Source: Dolomedes plantarius
Taxonomy: Eukaryota > Arthropoda > Arachnida > Araneae > Dolomedidae
Assembly: GCA_907164885.2 (NCBI GenBank)
Contig: OU015492.1
Location: forward strand, 207,532,993 to 207,596,992
Direction: 5' to 3'
Length of the DNA stretch: 64,000 bases
Under the pieces are notes generated by a model. That model saw only the letters and a program-made list of their open reading frames with translations, ran no database searches and was not told where the DNA came from. The position numbers and the translations under genes are program-made. Positions 1 through 10,639 of the stretch are shown piece by piece. Positions within the stretch are counted from its first letter, which is position 1. Each line of letters starts with the position of its first letter.

Positions 1-262
1 GTGGTTAAAAGCTTCAAGCTGCCATCCCACAAGTCCAGGGTACAAACCTATGACAGGGCAAGGTCGATCCAGCCTTTCATCCCTTCAGTGGGTCGATACA
101 ATGAGGACCAAGCATGCTTGGGAACTAAACTCTGGGGGTCCCACGTCAGGTTGACCACCTGACTGAGACATATGCTGTATGGCACCCCAAGCCCAACGTT
201 ACGGAAGCGGAGATGGGTACCGCCGGCCCTGGTCCACATCGGACTGTTGAGCCGTGAGTTTT
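1..262 (+). repeat. tRNA-derived SINE, 5'-truncated by the window edge
   Basis: The first 50 bases contain a degenerate RNA polymerase III B-box (GGGTACAAACC), followed by a GC-richer body of about 200 bp that contrasts sharply with its AT-rich surroundings. A (TA)n tract follows at the 3' end. This layout (tRNA-like head, unrelated body, simple-repeat tail) is that of a SINE. The body resembles a repeat I recall from orb-weaver spider genomes, which is memory rather than a search. The open frames across it are not a gene. Confidence 0.6.
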
Positions 263-266
263 TAAG

Positions 267-270
<4 letters not shown>

Positions 271-346
<76 letters not shown>
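271..346. repeat. (TA)n microsatellite
   Basis: An almost pure TA tract directly follows the SINE and probably grew from its tail. Confidence 0.95.
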
Positions 347-349
<3 letters not shown>

Positions 350-547
350 GTCTAGGTATGTTTATTGTTTAGATCATACTTATCAGAAACAATCCACTGG
401 TCTTTAGACAGTATCGGCACCGCTGATGAAGAGATGCTGTCTAAAACCTTTTAAATTCTTATGTTTTCATCATTTTAGATTCTGGCTGCAAGTAGTAATA
501 GAGCTTATGCTAGTTTTTTACTTTCAACTTTGTCATATATATATATA

Positions 548-1942
548 CACTGCTGGCCACTGTAAATGCAACACCCTGAAGGAAACATGCAAATAACATG
601 AAATTTACAACATGAATTAGCGGAGGTGAGATATGCAAATGATTAGAATATCAGCGCAGACGCACATCACGCGCGCCTGTGGCGCCACTTCAAAGCGCTA
701 TTTAAGGCTTGGAGATTTCGACGATTTCAAGTTCAGCAATTGTGTTTTTCTTGTGGTTTTTTCAAAAAAACCATAAATTATGCCTCGTCGAAAACAACGA
801 TCATCTTTTGATCAAGTATCCGAGTTCGACAGAGGAAGGATAGTGGCCTACCGAGATTGTGGATTATCTATCAGGGAAATCGTTAGTCGTGTTGGACGAA
901 ACCAAAAAACTGTAATGCGGATATGTGATCGTTGGATGCAGGAGGGTAGACGGACCGGCGTGTTCGATCGCATCCACCTCAGCGCACCACTTCACGTGAT
1001 GACAGGCAACTTATGCGCATGGCAGTGACAGATCGCTCAGTCACATCACGAACCATAGCACAGCACATGTAGTCTGTAACGCATCATCCAGTGTCTGCGC
1101 GTACCATTCGACGCCGTTTACAGCAGAGTGGTCTGTCCGCAAGGCGGCCATTGCTTTGTCTATCCTTGACGCAGAACCACAGACGTCTCCGCCGCCAATG
1201 GTACGATGACAGAAGGATGTGGACGGCAGAATGGAATGAAATTGTCTTTACTGACGAGTCACGGTTCTGTCTGCAACACCACGATGGTCGCATTCGAGTC
1301 TGGAGACACCGTGAAGAGAGGATGCTGAACAGCTGCGTTATGCACCTCCACACTGGTCCTGCACCGGGTATTATGGTATGGGGCGGTATTGGGTATCACT
1401 CTCGCACACCTCTAGTACGCATTGCCGGTACTTTAAACAGCCAGCGCTACATCTCCGAGGTGTTGGAGCCAGTTGTCCTTCCTTACCTTCAGGGCTTGCC
1501 CACAGCCATATTTCAACAGGACCACACGTGGCACGCATTGTCCAACGGTTCTTCGTCAATCGCCAGATTGAATTGCTTCCCTGGCCGCCTCGCTCTCCAG
1601 ATCTTTCGCCGATAGAAAACATGTGGTCCATGGTTGCTCTACGATTCACCCAGATTCCATCCCCAGCTGCCACAGCAGATCAACTTTGGCAACGTGTGGA
1701 AGCTGCTTGGTCTGCTGTACCCCAAGAACTCATCCAAAGTCTCTTTGAATCAATGCCGAGGCATGTGGCAGCGGTGATCTCCAACAATGGCGGCTATTCT
1801 GGCTACTGATTTTGGCAGGAACCACACTTCACAGAAGTCTATAAATTTAATCATTTGATACTTGGTCAACATGTTATCTACAAAATAAATTTTGTTGTGA
1901 TATCTCTTGTCTTTCTTGGTGTTGCAATTTGGGTGGCCAGCA

Positions 1943-1945
<3 letters not shown>
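548..1945 (+). mobile_element. Tc1-like element, copy A (1,398 bp)
   Basis: The element starts CACTGCTGGCCACTGTAAAT and ends with the inverse, GTGGCCAGCAGTG. The terminal inverted repeats are about 28 bp with few mismatches. TA lies immediately outside each end (546-547 and 1946-1947), as expected for Tc1/mariner target duplications. It sits in a TA tract, the preferred kind of target. The copy at 41,015-42,428 is a close relative along its full length. The transposase inside is broken, so the copy is non-autonomous. Confidence 0.93.
780..1809 (+). pseudogene. Tc1-like transposase, frameshifted (copy A)
   Basis: The gene begins MPRRKQRSSFDQVSEF with a paired-type helix-turn-helix region and ends in the DDE catalytic domain. 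The first catalytic Asp lies in FTDESRFCL and the Glu region is SPDLSPIENMW. Compared with copy B, a 1-base deletion near 948 breaks the frame, a TAG replaces CAG near 1069, and 8 bases around 1529 are lost. That last deletion removes the QDNA motif holding the second catalytic Asp. The product would be about 345 residues if intact. Open frames at 1091-1615 and 1378-1809 are pieces of this one gene. Confidence 0.92.

Positions 1946-2039
<94 letters not shown>
1946..2039. repeat. (TA)n microsatellite, target of Tc1 copy A
   Basis: A long TA tract runs from the right end of Tc1 copy A to the MITE half at 2,040. Confidence 0.95.
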
Positions 2040-2131
2040 ACCCCCTTAGTGGCCGTTCTTACAAAGGGGGTATGGAATTTCCCGTTCTAAAGAGGGAATC
2101 GGAAAAATGGGCCCCATAAGCTAAAGGTCAA
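2040..2131 (-). mobile_element. Half of a TTAA-type MITE
   Basis: Read on the minus strand, this matches the left end of the element at 19,131-19,738: a CCTTTAGCTTATGGGG start, then GAACGGGAAATTCCATACCC, then the (TA)n core. The outer tetranucleotide has decayed to TTGA. The other half is missing here. Confidence 0.6.
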
Positions 2132-2403
2132 AGAGTTGCTCTTGATTTGTAAGTGTAAGGACATTTAGTTTGATGTATAATGCGGAAAAAAACATGCATG
2201 ATATATTCTATACCACCCTTCTCGACTCCAAGTGCTAAAATTTTCAGCATCAAGGTAGGCATCAAGTGTGTGTATTTTTATGCAGTAACAATCTTTAAGG
2301 AACGTTGTGGGTCTTAGGATATTTGTTTATCAAACGAAATAAGTATTGGCTTAAGATATTAGCGTAAGATCCAAAACTTTAAAAATGTAGTATTTATAAA
2401 AAA

Positions 2404-3010
2404 CTAGTTCGTACCCATCAAAACATGATGGCTAGATAGTAAATAAATGTATACTAATACACAAATTATACTCAAGATATCATTGCCAAAAGTTGAAAAT
2501 AATAATAATGCGCAGAAACAAATTACTGTGTTTAAACAGCCTCGTGCTTAGTGAGTAGCTAAAGCCAGATTTAAAAATGTCCCTGAGCATTAGGGGGAAT
2601 TTTTTTTTTAAATTGTAAATTATTGCTAATTAAACAGCACGAAATAGACAATTTACACCAGGTTTAATTTTATATTTCAGAAACATGATTATCATAAAAA
2701 TAAAAATGGCAGAGAGAGATCTAGAGAGACTCCTCGGAATAAACGTGTTGATCATTAAGACATGTCACTGAGCATGCGCATAAACAGTGAGTTTCTAAAG
2801 CCTGATTTAAACATGCCACTGAGCATGCGCAGAAATCAATTTTTTAATTGTAAATTATCACTAATTACTAGAAATTGCGGTTACAGAAACCAAATTTGAC
2901 AAATCTTCAGATTACAATCTTTCTTTTACAGCCAAAATGAAGTAAATTGATGCAGTAGTTTTCTCTCACGGACTACCCAAAAATTCGGCTTAGCAACTTA
3001 AATATATAGA
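2404..3010 (-). mobile_element. Non-autonomous Helitron (607 bp)
   Basis: On the minus strand the element starts TCTATATATTTAAGTTGC and ends in CTAG. Just upstream of the 3' end is a short hairpin (CCATCA, TGTTT loop, TGATGG). A 5' TC, a 3' CTRR and a subterminal hairpin are the marks of Helitrons. A diverged copy with the same ends lies at 16,904-17,463. There is no coding capacity. The terminal inverted repeats of cut-and-paste elements are absent. Confidence 0.7.
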
Positions 3011-3254
3011 TATATTTTCAAACATAAGTTTTTAAAATATGTTCTTTCATGATGACTGTAATCCTAACATTAGTGAGATGAGAACTAAAAGAAACCTTTA
3101 AAAGAAAATGAAAGAAAGAAAAGTTATTTACTGTAAAACTTAAACACACCCATGCAGATGACTGGGTGCGAATAGGGATCGTAATGGAAGTATGGATCTT
3201 AATGGAGATGGGTACTTTCTGTAGGACATACAAAATTCCTATTGTCCATGGGCG

Positions 3255-3640
3255 GTGTTAAGAGTACTGTGAAGCTTCACCTTGCTTAATTGGACTCCAC
3301 AGACACCAGATCTTAATCCAATAGGCTGTAGGGATGAGGTGGAAAAAGAAATCATGCAGCTGGATCAAAAACCGTCAATTCTTAGAGAATTAGAAAACAC
3401 AGTTCATCGGATATGGTCTGAAATTCCCCGTAGAGAAAATTTTTACAGAAAACGATTGAACTATAAGACGAAATGTCTCAAGCTTTAAGTCAAACATCGA
3501 TAAAAATGCAACATTCAACATTGCGATAAATTATCAGCGATTTTTCTATATAATTACTAATTTGAAAAAACACATTTTTGTGCGAAAGACTACTGGAAAA
3601 GTTTATTAGTAGCTTTGCATTTTTATCAGTACTCACATTA
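3255..3640 (+). pseudogene. 3' fragment of a second Tc1-like family
   Basis: The frame 3,283-3,488 reads LNWTPQTPDLNPIGCRDEVE and continues to a helical C-terminus. This is the end of a Tc1 transposase around the third catalytic residue. The Glu of the usual PIEN motif is replaced (PIGC). The DNA after the stop ends AGCTTTGCATTTTTATCAGT, like a Tc1 right terminus. The N-terminal two thirds and left TIR are absent. This family differs from copies A and B. Confidence 0.65.
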
Positions 3641-5370
3641 CGAATATTTTAAAGTATTTAATATTTACATGAGTGTATAAATATTTATTTGAGGATGTAA
3701 ACAAAATATTCGCATGAGTGTATGGAACAAATTGCGAAATGCTTTAAAGTGAAATATTGTTAGTTTAAATGTACAGAAGAAAGCAATTGCGGAAAGCTGG
3801 AAAATATATTTTTTTTAAACTTAAGTATAACAATTTCCAATTACTGAAATTTTTTTGAAAGATAGATAACCGATAAACTTAGCTATTCCTTAACCAGTAA
3901 TAATCTTCCTAAACATTGCAGTACGTCGAGAGCTAAGTGTGCTAGTAAAACTATCTCACGCTAGACTACCTCAGAAAAGATGTATTTTTTTTTGTTTGTA
4001 ATGCCTAAATAGATGATTTACGGAATTCTTGCGGTAGATTCAATTTTCTGGGGAGAGGAACATGTTCTAGGAAAGGTACCATGGGATTACCCCTTGCAAA
4101 CTATACTAAAAGAAAAAAAAACTTCAACTCTGTAGGTTGTCTTGCTGCTCTCCGAAGGGAAATATATATCCTTCAACAGACATAGATTTTTTAAAAATTG
4201 CTCAAAGTTTTAGTTTGGAATATAATCCGTTAAAAATATTGGATTAGTTAAAGCGATCCTGAAACTGAATAATTGATCACGCGAAAGTAAAGTTATAATA
4301 CTTTTTAGTTTGATGATTTAGAGCTGTTATAAACTGTTTTAAACGAGAGAACACTTTTGATAAAAATGAGGACTTTAATGGAAGTATCTAAAGTATTCGT
4401 TTAATACGCGTTTAGAAATGAAGAAATAATGGGATATAAATTTAAAATTCCTGAGTTATACTCGGAGAGTGGCTTTAAGCAGTTTCATGTGTTATGTAAA
4501 ACGAACGTAGTTTTGATAATACGGAGAAATCTTTTTGAATTGGAATAATTTTGTCTGTGGAAAATACTGTGTATTTAACTCCAGGTAAAAGTATTACATT
4601 TAATGGCGAATTCTGCCGGATCAATTTTTGTATAAATTTTGCAGATAAAGATTTTGAATAGAGAACTTCAGTTGAATGGAATCGAATTTGAATAGATAGA
4701 AAATATCCGGAAATTCGTTAAAAATCTGGCGTTGTCGTACATCATTGATAATGTTATTTGAAAAGTTGGTAAAGAGGGAGGTAAGTGAAATTTAAAGCTT
4801 ACTTTTAAAGTTTTTTGTTTTCTGTTTTCTATCTAACTCATTTTCTGAAATTTTAAGTACAAAAAATATGTTTAATCATCGTCGAAATACCGTCATTATA
4901 ATTTATTGGCATTCTAGCAAGAAAAAATTTATTATTAACAATCCAACAAGCAGATTATTGTGAATCCAAACAAGAATAAGTTGATTATTCACAACCCAAC
5001 AAGAACAAGTTAATTGTGCCGAGTTGAAGATTGTTCTCCCTAAGTGTGAAGTAAAGTGTCTATTTCTGCACATCATTAATAACATTTGTTCTTATAACAG
5101 GGCTCAAGAAAATATATTACTGGAGGCTTTATTGAAAAAGGATTGGAAAACTGAAAGTGGAATAGCCAAGTCGTTAGAGATATCAGGATAGTGTTAATTT
5201 AAATAAATTGAAGCTACGTAAAGCTGCTAAGCATTTAACTTAAATCAGTTTACAGTGGTCTAAGTTAGAGACTATTAAATACGGACACTTGGGATGTTGC
5301 TGGAGAGACCTTGGCAGATCCATGCTGGTAAATGAATATTCTTTAAACGAGTATAATTGTTTTAATTTAT
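3641..5370. other. AT-rich stretch without recognised content
   Basis: No long open frame, RNA gene or repeat boundary was found. Short locally repeated motifs occur at 4,930-5,020 (variants of ACAATCCAACAAG). Confidence 0.5.
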
Positions 5371-5380
5371 AAGAATTTCT

Positions 5381-5840
5381 TGTTGATTTCCACTTAATTG
5401 GTGCGGCAGCAGATTTCCAAGACACTGGAATCCTAGAATCATCGATGATAAAGTATTTCTTGACAGATTATTCAGTCCCAGCTTTCTCAAATGTGATGAA
5501 TGAAATGAATATTTTTTGGCACGTACGTTTTTTAACTATCCATGGCAGGCACTGATTTTTTGAAATACACTGCTGGCCATTAAAATTGCAACACCATTGA
5601 TGTGTTGACTTGTTGATTTCCACTTAATTGGTGCGACAGCCGATTTCCAAGACACTGGAATCCTAGAATCATCGATGATAAAGTATTTCTTGACAGATTA
5701 TTCAGTCCCAGCTTTCTGAAATGTGATGAATGAAATGAATATTTTTTGGCACGTACGTTTTTTAACTATCCAATGCAGTCACTGATTTTTTGAAATACAC
5801 TGCTGGCCATTAAAATTTCAACACCATGAAGGAGGAGTGA
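5381..5840. repeat. Tandem duplication of 230 bp including a Tc1 terminus
   Basis: The block starting TGTTGATTTCCACTTAATTG at 5,381 recurs at 5,611 with few differences. The first copy carries about 35 bp of Tc1-like left terminus (CACTG at 5,568) before jumping to TGATGTGTTGACT. The second copy leads into the full element at 5,798. Confidence 0.85.
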
Positions 5841-6028
5841 TATAAACATCAAATTCATATTAAAGGAAGAAGATTCTAGGATATACAAATGATTAGCATT
5901 TAAGCGCAATCGAACGAAGCAGGAGAGTGAAATGGCATTTCAAACTCTGTACAAAAGGAAAGTTACGCAGCGGGTTTCTCATTCGGAAATCGCATTTGAA
6001 TGTTGGTTGTCTGTGAGAAGATAGTGTT

Positions 6029-7778
6029 ATGCCTTGTATAGGAAAGAGAAACGGCTACCAGAACGTGTCGGAATCCGATAGCGGCAGGATCGTTGGCCTG
6101 TCGAGAGTGTGGTTTATCGTTCCGTGATATTGCTACTCACATTGGTCATAATCCAACAACTGTCATACGAATATGCAATCGATGGGTTCAGAAAGGTCAT
6201 ACTCAACGCCATGCAGGATCTCAACGGCCTCCAACAAATATCGCCTGATAAGACAGACATGTTGTCAGGTCGGCCTTGCGGGATCGTACACCCACATCAC
6301 GGACCTTGAGTCAAGAAATGGGCTTGTTTGCAGCCCGAATAGTACTCGCGCGGACAGAGCGACGACATCTGGAGCAGCAAAGACTGTCTGCAAGGCGACC
6401 TTTATTGCGGATTCACCTGACACTGCAGCATAGAGACGCGCAGGGTACAGTGGTTCGCCCAACGACAAAACTGGATACATGAGAGGTACGACGTCGTCTT
6501 TTCAGACTAGTCCCGGTTCTGCGTGCAGCATCATGATGGACGTATCCGTCTCTGGAGGCAGCGAGGAGAACGCTAGTGGCATGCTTGCATTCGATATCGC
6601 TATACGGGTCCCGCACGTGGTGGATAGTATGGGCAGCCATTGGGTACACGACAGGAACACCTCTTGTTCGCGTCGTCAGTAATCTGAACAGCCAGCGTTA
6701 CATTTCTGAGATCTTAAATCCGGTGGCTGTGCCCTATCTTCGGGGCCTCGGAGACATCATCTTTCAACAAGTTAAGGGGATAGTGGACTTTCAAATTACC
6801 AAAAATCGAACAAAAATTGGCATTTTTTTTTAGGGGGGGGGTGTATTAATATTTTAAAAACATGTAAATATTGGAATGAAATAAATTTAAAATATGTAGT
6901 GAAAAGTAAAATGAAAACTTGGTGGCTTTAGAAAAGTAAGTATTGAAGGTAGGCTTTTTCTCAAAATGAGAAATTTCCAAATTTGCAAGTCTTTAAAGTG
7001 CTCCTCGCATCATAATTTTTGACGAAACTTTATGAAATTTACAATAAAGACTCCTCTAATACATCAAAATAAAGTTTTGTATCCATTTTAGGATTCGAGG
7101 TCATTCAGGTTATCAAAGTTTAACTTAAGTGTAGAAAAGTAAAAAAAAATCACCAAAGTTCAGAGTACAAGTGTAAAAATATTTCCTAAAAATTAACTAT
7201 TCAAAGAAAATACAAAATAATACATAACTTTGTTCATAATGTTTTTATAAGCGATATAAATATAAAATTAAGGCGGAAAGTTAAAAATTCAGTCGCAAAG
7301 AGCATTTAAAAAAAAGTAATTTAATTTCAATTTTTTAATTATAAAAATTTTTAAAAATATATTTATAAAATTTTATTAGGGTTTTAATATCGTTATACTT
7401 TAATGAATATATATGCAAAATTTCATATCTCATATGAGGTAAAAATTTCAAAAATTGCTTTGAAGGGTCCATCATCCCCTTAACCCAAGACCGCATGTTG
7501 CCCGTCGTGTCCTGACCTACCTCGAGACAGAGGGTGTTCGACCGTTGCCCTGGCCAACACGTTCTCCAGATCTCTCACCCATTGAAAACATCAGGTCATG
7601 GGTTGCTGAGAGACTGGGCAGCCACCTCTCTCCAACCACTACGATTTATGAAGTGTGACATAGACTTGAAGTAGCATGGAGTGACTTGCCCATATCTGTC
7701 ATCCAAGCCCAGTTCCGCTCGATGCCTAACTGGGTTAGAGACGTTTTAGCTGCCAGAGGCGGCAGCTGTGTGGACTAA
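6029..7778 (+). pseudogene. Tc1-like transposase, split by a TTAA element
   Basis: The gene starts at ATG 6,029 (MPCIGKRNGYQNVSES) and ends at TAA 7,776. Recognisable parts are a helix-turn-helix region near 6,090-6,200, the SQRYISEILNPVAVPYLRGL stretch just before the break, and WPTRSPDLSPIENI near 7,545-7,590 with the catalytic Glu. The insertion follows IIFQQ. Joining the flanks with one TTAA places the reading directly into RPHVAR, in frame. Several other frameshifts occur before the insertion, and the second catalytic Asp is not visible at the junction. Confidence 0.85.
6776..7479. mobile_element. TTAA-flanked MITE (704 bp)
   Basis: TTAA borders both ends (6,772-6,775 and 7,480-7,483). 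The ends form an inverted repeat: GGGGATAGTGGAC on the left and, inverted, GGGGATGATGGAC on the right. It interrupts the transposase of Tc1 copy C, and removal with one TTAA restores the motif. The interior is very AT-rich and non-coding. TTAA targets are used by piggyBac and Kolobok elements, and I cannot tell which group mobilised this one. Confidence 0.85.
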
Positions 7779-7972
7779 TTTCGGACCCTGTATACCCCCC
7801 CCCAAAAAAAAAAAAAATTCTTGCAAATTTAATCATGTTTTCTTCCTAATATGCTGTATACGTACAATAAGTAAAGATCTGTTATTTGCTTTAATTCCCG
7901 GAGTTGCAATTTCAATGGCCAGCAGTTGAAAGAGAAAATGGACAAAAACTTTCTCTGTATAGATCGCATGTA

Positions 7973-9733
7973 CAGGGTGTCCATAATTAAACTTCCCTAC
8001 TTTAAAGTTGTCTACAGTTGAAACTATTGTTCAGAAAGTCATGAAAGTTTGTGTAGGACAGATTGAAGGGATGGGAATTTATTTGAGCGAATAAAAAAAT
8101 AAGTTCAAAATTTCATCACCAAAGGGCGTTTTTTGAATGGCACATTTAGCCAACATTTGCTGTGGTTAAAAAAATTCATTACAACAAGACATGTTCAACA
8201 TGACGGCCATCATTTTCAGCTACCATTTGAAATCGTAAGATACCATGTTCTACATTTGACCGCAGTGTGTCCGAGGAAATGCTGCGAACATGTCGTGAAA
8301 TGCTGTCTTTCAGATCAGGTATAGTTCTTGGTTTACCAAGACTGATTAGATATTTCACATGCCCCCAAAGTCAGAATTCTCATGGGTTGAGGTCTGGGGA
8401 TCGGGGAGGCCACACATTAGGAAAGTGGAGGCTGATGACACGTTCTTCTGTAAAGTGATTTTTGAGAACGTTCTTAACATGAAGGCTAATTTGGGGAGGA
8501 GCTCCACTTTGCATTAAAATTGTGCGCGAAAGGCACTGACGTGATTGTAGATCTGGAACAGTTTTATTCCGTAACAAGGATGTATATCGCATCCCCGATG
8601 ACCGAGCATGTTACTGGACCACTACGACTTAATTCCCCGAAGAAATACGGGCCGAGAATAAAAAGTGCAGAAAATCCTCACTACACGGTTACTTTCGGTG
8701 AATGCATCGGGACATCTAAGATTAAACGCTGATTTTCTGGTTCCCAACTGCAGCAGTTGTGAGTATTCTCCGAACCGCCCAAATAAAAGTGTGCTTCGTC
8801 TGTCCAGAGGATATTCCAAGGCCATTCTGCACCAACCTTAAAGCGAGCAAGAAACTGAAGTGAGAACTTCTGTCGAGTCTCGAAATGATGTGTAAGCACC
8901 AATTGAAGCTTGTACGGATAATACCGGAGGATATTTCGCATGACCTTCCGGACAGTTGAACGGGGAAGATCCAGTGCTTCTTTCACACGACGGACACTGG
9001 TAATAACCAATTCATTGGAAGCTTTGTCCTCTTCCACCTTAAGCGCAATCTTCTCTACAACTTCAGCGGAAACACGTTTCCTTCCTCTTCCAGAAAGAAT
9101 GTTAAAAGAACCAGTTTCTTCAAATTTGGCCACCATTAATCGAAGACCTTTAACAGTCAATGGGCCTTTTCGTATACCCTTCAAACAGCGAAATTTTCTT
9201 AGAGCAACTAGTGCTGAATTATCGTTTTGGTAGAACAATTTTACTAACAAAGCTCGATCTGGTAATCGTAACGATGACATTCTGATTAGCAATACTGCAA
9301 TCACGCTGAAAGCAAAATCTCCCTGAAAGTTTCTAGATTTTATAACAGCTTCTGCTCTACGTCGACAAAATTTAATGTGCACATTTGTTTCTTCTTCGTT
9401 CCTTCAAATCTTTTGTCCGAAAATTAGTTATCGAACAAGTTTTCGATCGATTTTGCAATCACTTTAAAGATTGTAAAATTTAATGAGTATGAGGTATTGT
9501 GTTAGGGTGACCTATGGATAAAAAGATGGGGAAATCTTATGTAAAGAACCAGTAGTAAATGTGTAATTCATCAAAAACGCCATCTGGTGGTGAAAGTTTG
9601 AACTAATTTTTTCATTTGCTCAAAAAAATTCTCGTCCCTTCAATAAGTCCTACACAAAATTTCTTAACTTTCTGAACAATAGTTTTGACTGTAGACAACT
9701 TTAAAGTAGGGAAGTTTTATTATGGATACCCTG
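7973..9733 (-). mobile_element. Mariner-like element with about 175-bp TIRs
   Basis: The left end reads CAGGGTGTCCATAATTAAAC and the inverted right end CAGGGTATCCATAATAAAAC, with TA outside each. The similarity runs inward to about 8,150 and 9,555, so the terminal repeats are about 175 bp, far longer than the roughly 30 bp of typical mariners. The transposase lies on the minus strand between them. Total length is 1,761 bp. Confidence 0.9.
8179..9280 (-). pseudogene. Mariner-family transposase, inactivated
   Basis: The likely start is the Met of MSSLRLPDRALLVKLFYQN at 9,280. An open frame extends 34 codons further upstream, but that part does not look like transposase. Helix-turn-helix regions occupy about the first 120 residues. 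The first catalytic Asp is in ILWTDEAHFYL. Beyond 8,681 the frame shifts. Later pieces include LMQSGAPP, where the usual second Asp is Ser, and WPPRSPDLNP, followed by a stop and a Glu where a third Asp is expected. The gap between the second and third positions is about 42 residues, wider than the 34 of classic mariners and close to the D41D (rosa-like) type. The stop is TAA at 8,179-8,181. Confidence 0.88.
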
Positions 9734-9739
9734 TACATT

Positions 9740-10110
9740 GAAGTCAACATTTCAAAGTAATTTGGGAAGTTCTTAATGTAGTAAGAAAAATGATACCTAC
9801 GCCATACTTCTCCAGGGAATAAACATCGAAAGGGGGCGCATTTGCTTATTAGAGAACAGGGAAGAAAGGTCTCATGTATAGGAAGAAAGGCATTTCCCAC
9901 GAAATTATCATTTCAGAAAAGGCACTTGTGGAATGCAAATGAAAGTTTTTTCTAACATTCTGTCCCATAAATAAATAACAGCAAAATTAAATAAATAAAT
10001 AAATAAAGCTGTTTTTTCGTTTAAACCAGTTATATTAAATAATATAAAGTATCGTTCTTTTAATTGTACTTCTAACTTTCTATATTCAATATTTAAGATC
10101 TATTTTAGAT
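9740..10110. other. Unassigned AT-rich sequence
   Basis: It contains a short (AAAT)n run near 9,990-10,005 and nothing else recognisable. Confidence 0.5.
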
Positions 10111-10120
10111 ATACAGAAAC

Positions 10121-10530
10121 AATGCTTGCACAAGAATATTTTATCAATCAAAATTTGAACATTTCACAGAAGTTTTGCGGAAACAAACACTTTTTGGGGA
10201 TATAAGTTGCACTGGCTTGTACATAGATTTTGTGATATTATGCACTGAAATTATGCGCAAACTATGTTTGCACATGAATATTTCATCAATCAAAATTCCA
10301 ACATTTCACAGAAGTTTTGCGGAAAGAAAAACTTTTTGGGATATAAGTTGTACTGGCTTGGAACATATATTTTGTGATATTATGCACTGAAATTATGCAC
10401 AAACTATGTTTGCACGAGAATATTTCATCAATCAAAATTCGAACATTTCACAGAAGTTTTGCGGAAACAAACTGAACACTTTTGGGGATATACATTGCAT
10501 TTTCTTGTACATATATTTTGGTCACATTTT
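10121..10530. repeat. Tandem repeat, three units of about 141 bp
   Basis: Units begin near 10,122, 10,263 and 10,405 at the motif TTGCACANGAATATTT. Each contains CATTTCACAGAAGTTTTGCG and TTTTGTGATATTATGCACTG. The third unit decays after about 100 bp. Open frames through it are by-products of the repeat. Confidence 0.85.
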
Positions 10531-10615
10531 CTTGTATATACTTGACTGCCCATTTTTCCTTACAATTTCTTACCTCATTTTCTTGTACATACTTGACTGC
10601 CCATTTTTCCTTGAC
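10500..10615. repeat. Two-copy repeat of about 54 bp
   Basis: TTTCTTGTAYATACTTGACTG followed by CCCATTTTTCCTT occurs twice in a row, partly overlapping the end of the 141-bp repeat. Confidence 0.75.
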
Positions 10616-10639
10616 AGTAATAAATTCTAAAAATACACA

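Larger units (their letters stand above)
5798..7926 (+). mobile_element. Decayed Tc1-like element, copy C, with nested insertion
   Basis: The left end is CACTGCTGGCCATTAAAAT and the right end is TTCAATGGCCAGCAGTTG, so the TIRs are those of the A/B group with one terminal substitution. TA precedes the left end, and the right TA has mutated. Without the 704-bp insertion at 6,776-7,479 and its extra TTAA, the element is about 1.42 kb, the same size as copies A and B. It belongs to a separate, older subfamily. Confidence 0.85.

Noticed and set aside
1084..1673. Minus-strand frames of 89 and 100 residues
   Set aside because: They are antisense shadows of the Tc1 transposase.
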